Shown piece after piece: positions 51,841-64,000 of a stretch of 64,000 nucleotides of DNA. The notes beneath the pieces were generated by a model. That model made no database searches. It had not been told where the DNA came from and was given only the letters and a program-made list of their open reading frames with translations. The DNA is taken from assembly GCA_001724265.1 (NCBI GenBank), contig MEDY01000191.1, positions 1-64,000 of the forward strand. Direction: 5' to 3'. The stretch's first letter is position 1; each line of letters starts with the position of its first letter. A program made the translations under genes and the position numbers. Source of the DNA: Rhizaria sp. SCN 62-66. Its lineage: Eukaryota; Rhizaria, unplaced.

Positions 51841-52769
51841 GAGACTAGACGGAGCAGGGCAGGGGGCGAAGAACGCGAAAGCAAGGTGAAGGGAAGGGGG
51901 AACAGGAAGAAGTGAGTGGGAAGTTAGGAAAAGACGAGAAATAGCGGTGAAGTACACACATGCTCGCGCGAGAGGACGGTTCGAAGCTCCTGCGGGGAGG
52001 CAGTCCATTGTCTTGGGGTCACAGAGCCCACTTCGCAAGCGTCTCCAGGGAATCAACGCGGCGTTGCAGAATATCGCCGCTTAAATATCAAATGCAACAG
52101 ACCCGCACAATAGTATATATAATGTTCTAAAGCGCCCCAGTCGGTCTTGTGACGCACATAGAGCGCTTTCGCGTCGTGCCGCCCCGCTCCGACCGACCGC
52201 GCCGAGCCCGGCCAGTCTAAGGGCAAAAGCACGCAAATTTGTCCCTCTCAAATTAGAGCTCTAATTTGAGGGGCATCGGACTTTTTCGGTCCAGGGACAC
52301 ACTCCTCAACCTTTCTTGTTTCCTGCCAAGATATCTACTCTAAAACGTTTTTATTTTTAATCGAAACGTCTATTTTTCAATTTTAGACTAACTATATTTA
52401 AATTTCATTTTGTTTTCATCTCGATTCTTACCAGGTATCAGTGTCAAAGATGGGATGTTATGGTGCGAGCAATGATAAAGTGGGTTGATTTATTGATTTG
52501 GGGGGGTCATATGTTTGAGTCTGTGTCTTTTGGGTGTGTTTTCAAAACTATTTAAGTAAATACAACAGAGTTCTTTGGCTCTTATCGTCTTTGATATTGC
52601 TATTATACGCCGCGGCGGACCAGTAGATACCAGTGTGTGAGAGTGAGTGTGCGTCATTTTGTTTGATCAGATCATGATCTTACACATGACGACGACACAT
52701 AATTTAGTTTACTTTGACCTAAGCTTATGTCATGCTAAGGCTCACGTAGTTCCTCACTTGCATCCCTAT
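51841..52769. other. Spacer upstream of eS21 and downstream of RUVBL2
   Basis: The eS21-proximal part carries CGACCGACCG at 52190-52199, CGGTC words at 52142 and 52287, and a 24-bp perfect palindrome (52247-52270). The RUVBL2-proximal part is AT-rich, with TTTATT at 52489-52494 as a possible minus-strand poly(A) signal. No gene seen. Confidence 0.5.
52247..52270. repeat. Perfect 24-bp palindrome
   Basis: Each half is the 12-mer CTCAAATTAGAG or its reverse complement, centred on GAGCTC with no spacer. The outer C/G bases extend the pairing slightly. It could form a hairpin or bind a dimeric factor about 410 bp upstream of eS21. Confidence 0.9.
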
Positions 52770-55644
<2,875 letters not shown>

Positions 55645-58600
55645 ATGTCAGACGCGTCGCCAACATCTTTGGTGGGCTATCTTTTGCGTCTTGATACGCC
55701 AGTTTCCTCCTCCTCTGCGGCCGAGACTGTCCCTGCATTCCCCTCCCCGCCGCCCTTCTCGCACCCCAGCTCCGTCGCCACCGCCGCGACGGAGCCGCTG
55801 CGCCTCCCGCTTTACTCCGGCGTTAACCTTGTTAGCACCTACCATTTTATCAACGATGGCGACGCTATTCCCTCAAAGATTGCTTCTGCGACAGTCTTTG
55901 CAGCAAAGGCTGCGAAAGCATCAGCAGAGGCGACAGCAGAGCGCGTCCGGACGCTGGAGGCGCTCCACACCCTGCTCACAGTGACTGCGAGCAGGACCAG
56001 CGCTGGCGGCGATGCTAAGCAGGAGCAAGAGCAGAAACAGACGCGGAAACCGAAGCAGAAGCAGAAGCAGGAGCAGAAGCAGGAGCAGGAGCAGGAACAG
56101 AAGCGGGAGCAGGAGCTTGACAACGTGACAGTTACCGTCTCTGCGACGTGCATGGCGCCCTCTAGGTGCGCTTTTGCCGCTGCTCTTGGCTGCTTAAGCG
56201 CGCATGCCGAATCTGCTGTGGCGATCACTGCTCCCTACAACAACGAGTCGAACAGTAAAGAGGGCGACGACGCAGGCGCGGCTGCAACAGCGACCGGGGC
56301 AGGCGTGTCGCCATCGCCCAGGGCTGCTAAGGATGCGAAGGGTGCGGTTGTGGCGTATCAATGCCCCTGTTGTGCCCCTGCTTTGTTTACAGGCTCTAGC
56401 ACTGTGCCCGCTATTACTCTGACTGACGGCGCTGTGCTTCTACTTTGTGGCGGCCTTCGCTACCAATTTCACGATATTTCGACCGCACTGACTGCGGCCG
56501 AGTCAGTTGCAAGCGCCGCGGACCTGAAATCAGAAGTCAAGGTCGAGACTGTAGCGGATGCTGAAGGCGAGGCGAAGGAAAGCGCGACTGCGGCGGCAGA
56601 GCAGTCTGCAGCGGCTGTGACAAGTGCAAGCCGCTGCAACAGCTTTGTGCTAGGCAGCAACACCAACAGCCCGAACGCCAGCGTGGACAGCGGCACCCAC
56701 CACAACGGCTACAACAGTCTCGCGAGCATTAGCGACAGCAGCAGCAGCCACAGCAGCCTCGGTGTGAGCGCCGGCTCGATCGCCGACTCGGTCTCTGCCG
56801 CAGATGCAGATGCAGACGTCGACGCCGACGGCGCCAGCGCCAGCGTCAGCGCCAACGCCAGCGCCAACGCGGGCACGAGCCTTGCTGCCAGAGCGAGCAC
56901 TGGCGACTGCGACGGTGATGGCGGTGACGACATCGATATTGACGGTGACGGCGACGTCATCGACTGCAACGGCAGTGGCGGCTTCATCGCGAGCAGCTCT
57001 GATCCCATCCCGATGACGCTGGCCACCTCCGACAACCTGTGCGGCGGCGAGAGCGCCGAAGATGCGGGGGCCGACGGCCGTGCGGGCGCTGCGAAGGCCG
57101 TTGCGATGACTGACGGCGACGAGGGCGACAGCAATCGCGCCGATGGCAACGGGAGCACGAGTGTTGCTGCGGGCGCTGTTGCTGTTGCTGGTGATGCGAG
57201 CAATGCTGCTGCTACTGCTGCTGCTGTTGCAGCAGCTGCCACTGACGACTTTGTGTCGCCCACGTTCCTGAATGATTTCTTCAACGACGACGACGAGCAA
57301 GACGCCGCCTATACCCAGAGCAGCCCGACTGAGGGCAACAATCAACACACAGCTACCAGCAGCAACAGTACCACTAACTCCAACACCGACAGTCTTGGTT
57401 CTATCATCGCCTCAGCGCGGCAGCAGCAAGTCCAAGATTAGCAGCAACACAAGCAGCAGCAGAGCGCTCGCCTGTCTACGGGCAGCGACGCCGCGACGGG
57501 CGACGTCACGTGCTACCGGGACGGCTTGACTTCTCTGCAGGACGACTCGCTGCTGTACCGGCCCTTCACCAACGGCAGCAACAACACCAAGAGCGTGAGC
57601 GCCAGTGCTGTCGGCAGTGCAGCTCCTGCCTCTGCCTCTGTTTCTGCCTCGCATGCTCACCCCCAGTCGGCTCGCCCCCAGTCGCGCGCGCAGTCGCTGC
57701 TGCAGTCCCAGCCGCAGCCGCAGCCCCAGTCCCAGCCGCAGCCCCCGCTCCGGCCGCAGCCGCAGGGCAAGAGCAACCTCGGCGGACTGCAGCTGCCCGC
57801 CCCGGACTCGTCTTCGCAGCCGCAGCCGCAGAGTCTGGGTGCGACGCTGGTGCTGCCTGCGGCCGCAGATGCTGACGCGACACTGGTGCTTGAGTCGGCG
57901 ACGATGGTGATTGACAACGGCAATAATAACCACAATGACAACGACAGCGATGCTGCGACGCTTGTCATCGGTTTCAATAACAACACGCAGGCTAATAGTG
58001 ACACTGAGGACGATGTTTCTGCGACGCTTGTTATTGGCGATAGCAATCATGACAGCGCGTTTAACCCTACTCTTGTGATTAACAATGATAACGACAAGAC
58101 TGACGATGCCAGTAAAACCAACAATAGATTTGACGGCGCGAGTACGCTTGTTATCTCTGCTGACAACGAACACGATTCTGGACACGACGCGACTTTGGTC
58201 ATTGATGACACTAATACGGGTGCCAACCACGTCAAAACTGACGACAAGTTTGACATGACTCTTGTGCTCAATAGCCATGTCAACACGAACTCGATCCCGA
58301 ACAGTATTAAGGAAAACGACGCTGCGAACCAAGAGGTTTATGACATCAAGACTGCCACTGCGACGGCGATTAACGCAGCACGCAGTATCAGCGGTATCAG
58401 CGTCCGCAGTCATAGTAGGAGCGCCAGTGTGAGCAAAAACAACAGCCAGAGTTCGACCACTGGCGTTTGTGATGAGGACATTGATGTTGTTGAAAGCGGC
58501 AGCAGCAGCAGCACCAACATCAACAACAACAGTGAAGACAGCGCTGCTGCCAACGATGTCGACGACGACAACCTAAACGCCACCGCCACTGCTGACCTGC

Positions 58601-61600
58601 TTCTGAGCAACGTCGCCAAAGACTCCGCTGTGCCCGCGCAGATTAACCGTGAACACACTGAGTGTGAGCAGAGCGCTGTTGTAGTTGCGGGTGATTCTCA
58701 CGCTGATGACAGCGCTGTCGGCAGCACTGCCGGCAACACCGACGACAACGGGGCCACTGCCGACAATGGCGATGACCCAGCCTCCGACAGCGCGAACTTC
58801 GACTCCTCTTCGTTGTTCCCCAGCACGCTGTCGCTCGACAACGACCGCCGGCCCGCTGAGGGCGAGGACGAGGGCGTGAGCGCGGGCGAGAGCGAGTGCG
58901 AGGGCGAGGGCGAAAGTGACGCGGGCGCGGGCCGCGATAACGGTGAACAGGGCCCGGGGGGCTCGGGAGACAGCAGTGAGCACAAGGACAGCGGTGTTGC
59001 GATGCATGATGACGACGACGACGACGTCAACACTGTCGCCGAGGTGAAGCCGCCTGCTGCTGAGCTGAAGTCTCAGGTTTCCATGGCGAGGTCACGCGCG
59101 TCGAGGGCGAAGGCGCCTCTCAAGTCAGACGATGATGGCGACGATGAGAAGCAGACGGAAGACGGCTTTGACGAGCAGCTACTTCAGCAATCCCAGAAGC
59201 AACTTCAAGAGCAGCTCCAAGAGCCAAAGCAAGAGCAAGCGGAAGAGCATGAGAACGAGCATGACGCTGCCGAGATCAAGCCGCGCGGCAAGCGTGCGCG
59301 CGCTGCGCCAGTCTCGCTTGCGTCGCGCGTCGAGTCGTTGTCGCAAGGCCATCCAGCCTCTGTCGATGACAAGGAGTGTGCTGCCGCTTCAGAAGTTGCT
59401 GCTGCTGTAGCTGCTTCTGCTGCTGATGACGTATCTGACACGATTGCAGCGGCAGCAACAAGCATCACTAAGACGTCCAGCACATCTGTTACGAACGCGA
59501 CCAGCATCAAGGCTCCAATTACGAAGGCGGCTAGCTGCAAGGCAAGTGTTGCCAAGGAGGCTGAGACGCCAGCGCCAGACCAGGTCTCCGAGTCTACGGA
59601 AGCGGCTGCTGCTCCCTATGATGCTGCTCCTAAGGTCCCTGCTGCGGGCTCGAGCGCCCGTCCTGCGCGCAACAGTCGGAACCACAATTTAAATGCTGCC
59701 GCTGAGACGGACACTGCCACTGCCGAGAAGGCTACCATCAATAGCCCCACGACTTGCGATGACACGAGCAACAAGAGTGTTGCAACTGCTGCGAGGAGCA
59801 AGGCGAAGAATCCGCCCGCAAGCAAGAACGCCAAGAGTAAGAGCAAGCCTAAGAGCAGGTCTGACAACAACGACAGCGACTATGACAGTGACGACGACAG
59901 CAACACTGCTGCCGTTGACACCACGACAGCACCGAAGGCGAGCGCAACCGCGGCTTCCGCGAGTGTTGGTGGCGGAGACACTGCGACAGCGAAGCCCCCC
60001 CGCGTCGTCGTCGTGTTCTCTCAGTCTGCGCTCGACGTTGACGCCACCGCCGCGGCGCTCACAGCCCTCGGCGCCATTTGCATCACGAGCAGCAGCGGCA
60101 GCGGCAGCAAGGACGCAACCAGCGCGAGCGCTACAAAGGTGTCAAAGCAGTCCGGCCGCTCTTCTCGCGGCGCCGGCGCGAACGGCGCCGCTGCAGAGGC
60201 CGGCGTGAGCCCGGCGAGTGAGGACCTGTGCCCGTGGCCGACGCACTTGGTGTCGTCGGGTCAGTTGCGCACGGCCAAGGCGCTGGCGGCGCTGGCCTCC
60301 GCACGCTGGGCGCTGTCGGACGACTGGGCCGCGCGCTCCATCGCCGCAGGCCGCCTGCTGCCCGAGGCGCCCTTCGCGCTTTCGCCCGCGCTGTCCGCGG
60401 ACGGCGGCGGCGAGGATGCAAACGGCGGTGCCGCGACTGAGGGCGGCGCGACCAAGGGCGGCAAGAGGGGCAAGGCGGCCGCTGCAGGCGCTGCAGTCGC
60501 TGCCGACGCTGGCGCGGCCACGACGGCTGCGCGCGCCGCTGTGGTGACGTTGGAGCGCGCCTACGCGTTTTCGCTGTCGGACTCGCTGCATCGCAACCGC
60601 TACAGCTCGCTTCATCTGCGCGCACCCTCTCTATCAGAGCCACACGCGCAGGCAGGCTCAGGTTGGCTGCACGGCTGCGTGCTGCTGCTGCTGCCCGGGC
60701 TGCGGATGCCGACGGCCGAGCTGCGCGCTGTGGCCGCCGCGGCGGGCGGCGCTGTGCTAGCGCTGACGCCCGCCACCGCTGCCGCCGCAGCCAAGGCCGC
60801 CATCGCTGCTGGTTCTGCAGCCGGTGCAAGTGCCAGTGGCGGTGAAATTGATGGTAACAGCGCGAGGGCTGCGGGCGTGGCCGCGTTTGTGGCGGCTCTG
60901 TCCGAGCGCGACCCGCTCTACCAAGCCGCAGCGAGGAGCCACGCCGCGCCCCGCAAGGGTCAGTCCCCAGCGCAGTCGGAGGCCGAGGCCGAGGTGGCGG
61001 CGCTGGCGCAGTCCCCGCACCTGCTGGCCATGACGGCGGCTGAGCTTGCCGTTGTCGCCGCGCGGGCCTGCGCCGGCGCCCTTCCGCCCGCGCACTGCTA
61101 CCATAGCGGCAGCGTGCGCCAGCGCGGCGACCGAGACGAAGAGGAAGAAGAGGAGGAGGAAGAGCAAGATGATAACGGAGCTGGCGCTCGTGGCCGTTCG
61201 TGGCCAGACGCCAAGAGCTGCCGCGAGTGGTTGCTCACGGCACCATGCAGTATCAACGCCACCAACAGCAGCGCCAGTAGTGACACTATTGCGATTGCTG
61301 CCAAGGGCGGCCGTGCTGCCAAGACTGCTCCCCGCGGCACCGCCAGCGCCGTCACCAGCAGCAGCGGCGTTGGCGCTGGACCGGCCGTCATCATTGTCGG
61401 CGAGGCTATTGCGACAGGCTCGAGCTCGAACAGCAAGAGCGCCAGCGCGAGTGCCGCATCTGTTCCGAAGCCAGTGGCGGGCGTTCTTGCTGACTTGCGC
61501 AAGGCTGGTGTACTGTCATCCTCGGACGCTGACGCCGACGGCAGCAGCTCGCAGGTGCAGGAGCAGAAGCCGAAGGGCCGTGCCGGTGGCCGCGGCAAGG

Positions 61601-61746
61601 CTGGAGTCAGCGGCGCTCCTATCCAGCCCGCTGCCAGTGTCAGTGCCGACAACGCAGGCCATGGCGTGTGGCTCTGCTCGGTCGAGGTCGTGCTCACTGG
61701 GGCGCTGCGGCAATGCGCACAGCCGGAGCTTTTCCCCCTGCTCTAA
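55645..61746 (+). CDS. MDC1-like DNA-damage mediator: N-terminal FHA-like and C-terminal tandem BRCT, with one in-frame UAG
   Basis: One frame of 2,033 residues from ATG 55645 to TAA 61746 if UAG codon 599 is sense. The N-terminus resembles the MDC1 FHA domain (VGYLLRLD, LRLPLYSGVNLV, IPSKIASATVF, then after a Gln/Lys insert AVLLLCGGLRYQFH), but the phosphate-binding Gly-Arg and Ser-x-x-His are not preserved. The long middle is acidic, Ser/Asn/Asp-rich, with nine T-[LM]-V-[IL] motifs and one SDTEDD. The C-terminus is a BRCT pair: RVVVVFSQSALDVDA, THLVSSGQLRTAKALAAL, SARWALSDDWAARSI; then LHGCVLLLLPGLRMPTAELR and VEVVLTGALRQCAQPELFPL. RTAK aligns with the MDC1 RTVK that binds the gamma-H2AX tail, and the final LTGALRQ...PELF matches LTGVLKQ...PEAF. 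This suggests a damage mediator reading phosphorylated H2AX. Family assignment rests on architecture and motifs. Confidence 0.75.
57439..57441 (+). other. In-frame UAG in a Gln-rich stretch
   Basis: Codon 599. The context is RQQQVQD-UAG-QQHKQQQSAR, six Gln within seven residues either side. Downstream the same frame stays open for 1,434 more codons to the BRCT pair. The following CAG CAA resembles, but does not exactly match, the CAR-YYA readthrough context. Confidence 0.85.
57841..58269 (+). repeat. Array of nine T-[LM]-V-[IL] motifs
   Basis: Motifs at 57841, 57877, 57898, 57955, 58021, 58066, 58141, 58189 and 58255 (residues ~733-875) read ATLVL, ATLVL, ATMVI, ATLVI, ATLVI, PTLVI, STLVI, ATLVI, MTLVL, separated by acidic/Asn-rich spacers. 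Codons vary, so the repeat is kept at protein level. Thr with Ile/Leu at +3 fits the generic FHA-binding rule. Confidence 0.9.
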
Positions 61747-62324
61747 GCAACTGACAGTTACATAGGGCACCAACATAATGAATCATTTACCTAGAACTTT
61801 CGATCAGTAATGTAACAATGAGAAAGTGACAATAAAATACATCACTTTATCGACTTGATGGATGATAAACAAGTATAAACACGTTGTTTATTTACAAATT
61901 GGCACACTATGTTGTTTTGAATCGATAATTAAAGTCGTCACACAAACAAAACACGCACTAGAGTGATTATAAAAGGCATATGAAATCACAATCACACAAT
62001 CAATCACAATATGATAAAAGGAAGGACTTGAAAAAAAGAAATCTGAGCACAATAGCAGTTGTAATCCAACAGCTAAAGCAAAAAGTTGCGATTGAGCTAT
62101 TAGTACTATACTGTTCTTGCATTGCACTCGTAAATTGAACAAAAGTCGTAAATTGAACAAAAGACTGACTTGTTGTACAGGGAGACAGGAACGATTCGAT
62201 ACATGAATGGCGACAACAAGATGTTGTGAAAGGGTTGCGATTAAGCAACATACGCAGATGAGAGGCTGTTTTGAATCCCTGTGCCACAATCACGTCTTGC
62301 TATGGAGCTATGATGTCCTCGCAC
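61747..62324. other. Convergent spacer, MDC1-like / TMEM245-like
   Basis: AT-rich. AATAAA at 61831-61836 is a good poly(A) candidate for the MDC1-like gene. A direct repeat GTAAATTGAACAAAA lies near 62129-62162. No gene seen. Confidence 0.5.
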
Positions 62325-64000
62325 TCAGGCGCGCTTGCGTCCGCGCCCGCGGCCATTACCGACGCGCGCCATGATGGCGAGCACAAGGGTCGCGGCGGCG
62401 TTGGCTGCGGCGACCAGGACGGTGCCGGCGACGGACACCACGGTCGCCGCCACGCCCCACAGATGAGCCAGCGTCGCGTCGGATGCGGCATCGCTCTCGG
62501 AGACGGCACCGGTCGCACTGCCATCTCTGGCGGCGGCGACGGCGGTGTCCGCGGACGCTCTCGGGCTGGTGGTGCTGCTGCTGCTGTCATTCATGTTGGC
62601 GCCCGCGACGGGGGTGCCGGGGAAGGCAAAGGAGCTGGCGCGGGTCAGCAGGCTCAGCGCGAGGCTGGGGGCGCTACTCTCGCTGCTCGCAGGCTGCTGC
62701 TGAGCCGCCTGCTGCTGCTGCTGCTGCTGGCGCAGCAGGGCCTTGCGCGCCTTGCCGCTGCTGGCGCCCTTACCCGCGCGCTTCTTGCCGGGGGACTGCA
62801 ACGCGAGCTGGCCGCCCGCGGCGACGGCCTTGCGCGCGGCCGCGGCCGCGTCGCGGTGCTCGTCGGCCCCGTCGTCGTCGCTATCCTCCTCGTTGTCCGT
62901 CGCCCAGCCGGAGTCGTCGCCACGCGCCTCTTCCGCGTCCGCGCCGCCCTTGCTGCGCACCATAGTGACCGCCGCGCCGCTGGCGGGCGCTACTGGGGTC
63001 GCAGACGAGAAGGACGACGACGGCGACAGGGAGCCGTCACGATCCTTGCTGTCGCCGCCAGCGTTGCTGCTGAGGTTGCTGCGGTGGCCCTTGCCGGGCG
63101 TCCGCGACGCCTTGGTGCTCGCACTTGCGTTGTCGTTCATCTAATCACTCTAGCGGCGCAGACGGCGGAGCGCGGCGGCCTCGGCCTCAGCCTCAGCGGC
63201 AGCCTCAACGGCGTTGGCGGCAGCCGTGGCGGCAGCGGCGCGGGTGGCCTCGGGCCCCTGGTAGGAGAGGTAGACCTCGAGCACGGTGACCATGATGCCC
63301 GAGAGGAGCGGGCCGAGGATAACGCCGATGGTGCCGAAGACGTAGAGACCCATGGCGAGCGAGGTGCCGACGAGGAAGGTGTTGCCAGGGATGATGCCGT
63401 AGATGAGCGAGTCGCCGGCCGAGAGCAGGAGCTGGACGGTGACGACGAGCACGGCTTTGACGGGCGCGCCGGTGATGGCGAGCCCCGCGGCGACGGGGAC
63501 CCAGACGACCCAGGACGAGAGCACGGGCAGCATGGCGGTGAAGCCGGCGATGAAGGACAGGATCAGCGAGATGTCGATGCCGACGAAGAGGAACACGAGG
63601 TACGTGCCGAGCATGTGCGAGAGGCCGACAGCGGTGGAGGACACGAAGACGGACACGACGGACTTGTTGAGCGAGCGCATGAGTTTGCCCGAGTCCTCCT
63701 GCGAGAAGGGCGAGAGGTCGGTGAGCAGCCCGCCCCACGACAGCTGCGTCTGCAGGAAGTAGAAGAGGCACGACGCAAAGGTCACGAACGAAACAAGCAG
63801 CGAGACCGAGTCAGCGAGCACGCCCAGGACGCCGCCCAGCGCGCCCGTGAGGTGGTTGCTAAACTGCATCGCAGTGTCGACGATCGTGGTCTTCACCACC
63901 GCGGCGTCCCAGGGCGGCAGCTCCCAACCCCACGTCTTGGCGTAGCGCTCGAACCAGAGGTAGTAGGGCGAGGAGCCGAAGTCGTCAAGCAGCGTCTGGA
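62325..64000 (-). CDS. AI-2E/TMEM245-like membrane protein with a long tail read through two UAG codons (5' partial)
   Basis: The gene enters from the right edge, so the N-terminal half is missing. The visible part starts LLDDFGSSPYYLWFERYAKT and has several membrane segments typical of the AI-2E transporter/TMEM245 family: VGLSHMLGTYLVFLFVGIDI, SFIAGFTAMLPVLSSWVVWV, VTVQLLLSAGDSLIYGIIPG, and IGVILGPLLSGIMV. It then reads Ala/Glu-rich sequence to LRRLRR-UAG-SD-UAG-MNDNASAS and continues in the same frame for 270 residues to a TGA at 62325. The tail is Ser/Asp-rich, has a poly-Gln run (LLRQQQQQQQAAQQQ), and ends with a hydrophobic stretch (VVSVAGTVLVAAANAAATLV) plus a basic GRGRGRKRA. With the standard code these would be two genes 9 bp apart in one frame. 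The transport substrate is unknown. Confidence 0.72.
63141..63143 (-). other. In-frame UAG just before the tail of the TMEM245-like protein
   Basis: Minus strand TAG directly followed by ATG AAC GAC. If UAG is sense, the ATG is an internal Met. GATTAG also looks like the YAG sites found before other starts, so this copy is the weakest of the five. Confidence 0.65.
63150..63152 (-). other. In-frame UAG ending the hydrophobic part of the TMEM245-like frame
   Basis: Minus strand CGC CGC TAG AGT GAT. Under the standard code this would be the only TAG terminator in the window, yet an open frame in the same phase resumes 9 bp later. Confidence 0.7.

Noticed and set aside
57439-57444. Programmed stop-codon readthrough at UAG-CAG-CAA
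   Set aside because: The context only partly matches CAR-YYA, and the other four UAGs have unrelated contexts, so a global recoding explains all five better.

Overview
This window is nuclear DNA of a unicellular eukaryote. Genes have GT-AG introns of about 117-239 bp, the coding sequence is very GC-rich and full of Ala/Ser/Pro/Glu low-complexity tracts, and the spacers between genes are AT-rich. The cell has respiring mitochondria (an ATP synthase assembly factor, a mitochondrial carrier and a probably mitochondrial PanB), a SCAR/WAVE actin nucleation regulator, a Get2/CAML-like ER receptor and standard ribosome and chromatin machinery. I cannot name the species or the group.

The main observation is that UAG behaves as a sense codon. 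None of the 21 gene ends I can place uses TAG (10 TAA, 11 TGA). Five in-frame TAGs sit inside three otherwise continuous reading frames. Two are in a large ankyrin-repeat protein, one of them at the variable 'x' of an ankyrin G-x-TPL motif. One is in a glutamine-rich stretch of an MDC1-like FHA/BRCT protein. Two join an AI-2E/TMEM245-like membrane protein to a same-frame tail that starts 9 bp later. Glutamine is the best guess for the amino acid. I annotate these three as single genes.

Layout: eL13 (-, partial), panB (+), SCAR/WAVE (-), an SPxK/KPAAA/Glu-rich protein (+), ankyrin protein 1 (+), Get2/CAML-like (+), a standalone ketosynthase (+), deoxynucleoside kinase (-), SLC25 carrier (+), ankyrin protein 2 (-, frame disrupted at a hexanucleotide repeat), bacterial-type ArsC (-), DUS4-type tRNA-dihydrouridine synthase (+), a three-repeat Cys-rich protein (-), a coiled-coil protein (+), ATP12 (-), a Cys/His-rich orphan (+), BRE1 (-), RRP7 (+), eS21 (-), RUVBL2/Reptin (-), MDC1-like (+), TMEM245-like (-, partial). 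Most neighbours are divergent or convergent. There is no operon-like clustering and I see no transposon, virus, rRNA or convincing tRNA.

Functional themes are ribosome production (eL13, eS21, RRP7), RNA modification (DUS4), chromatin and DNA-damage signalling (BRE1, Reptin, MDC1-like, deoxynucleoside kinase) and mitochondria (PanB, ATP12, carrier). These look like ordinary scattered housekeeping genes. Other genome-level signals are an unusual splice donor (GTACG in 12 of 17 introns), acceptor-like YAGs 2-19 nt before many start codons, and a TTCGGTCGC element shared by several divergent promoter regions.
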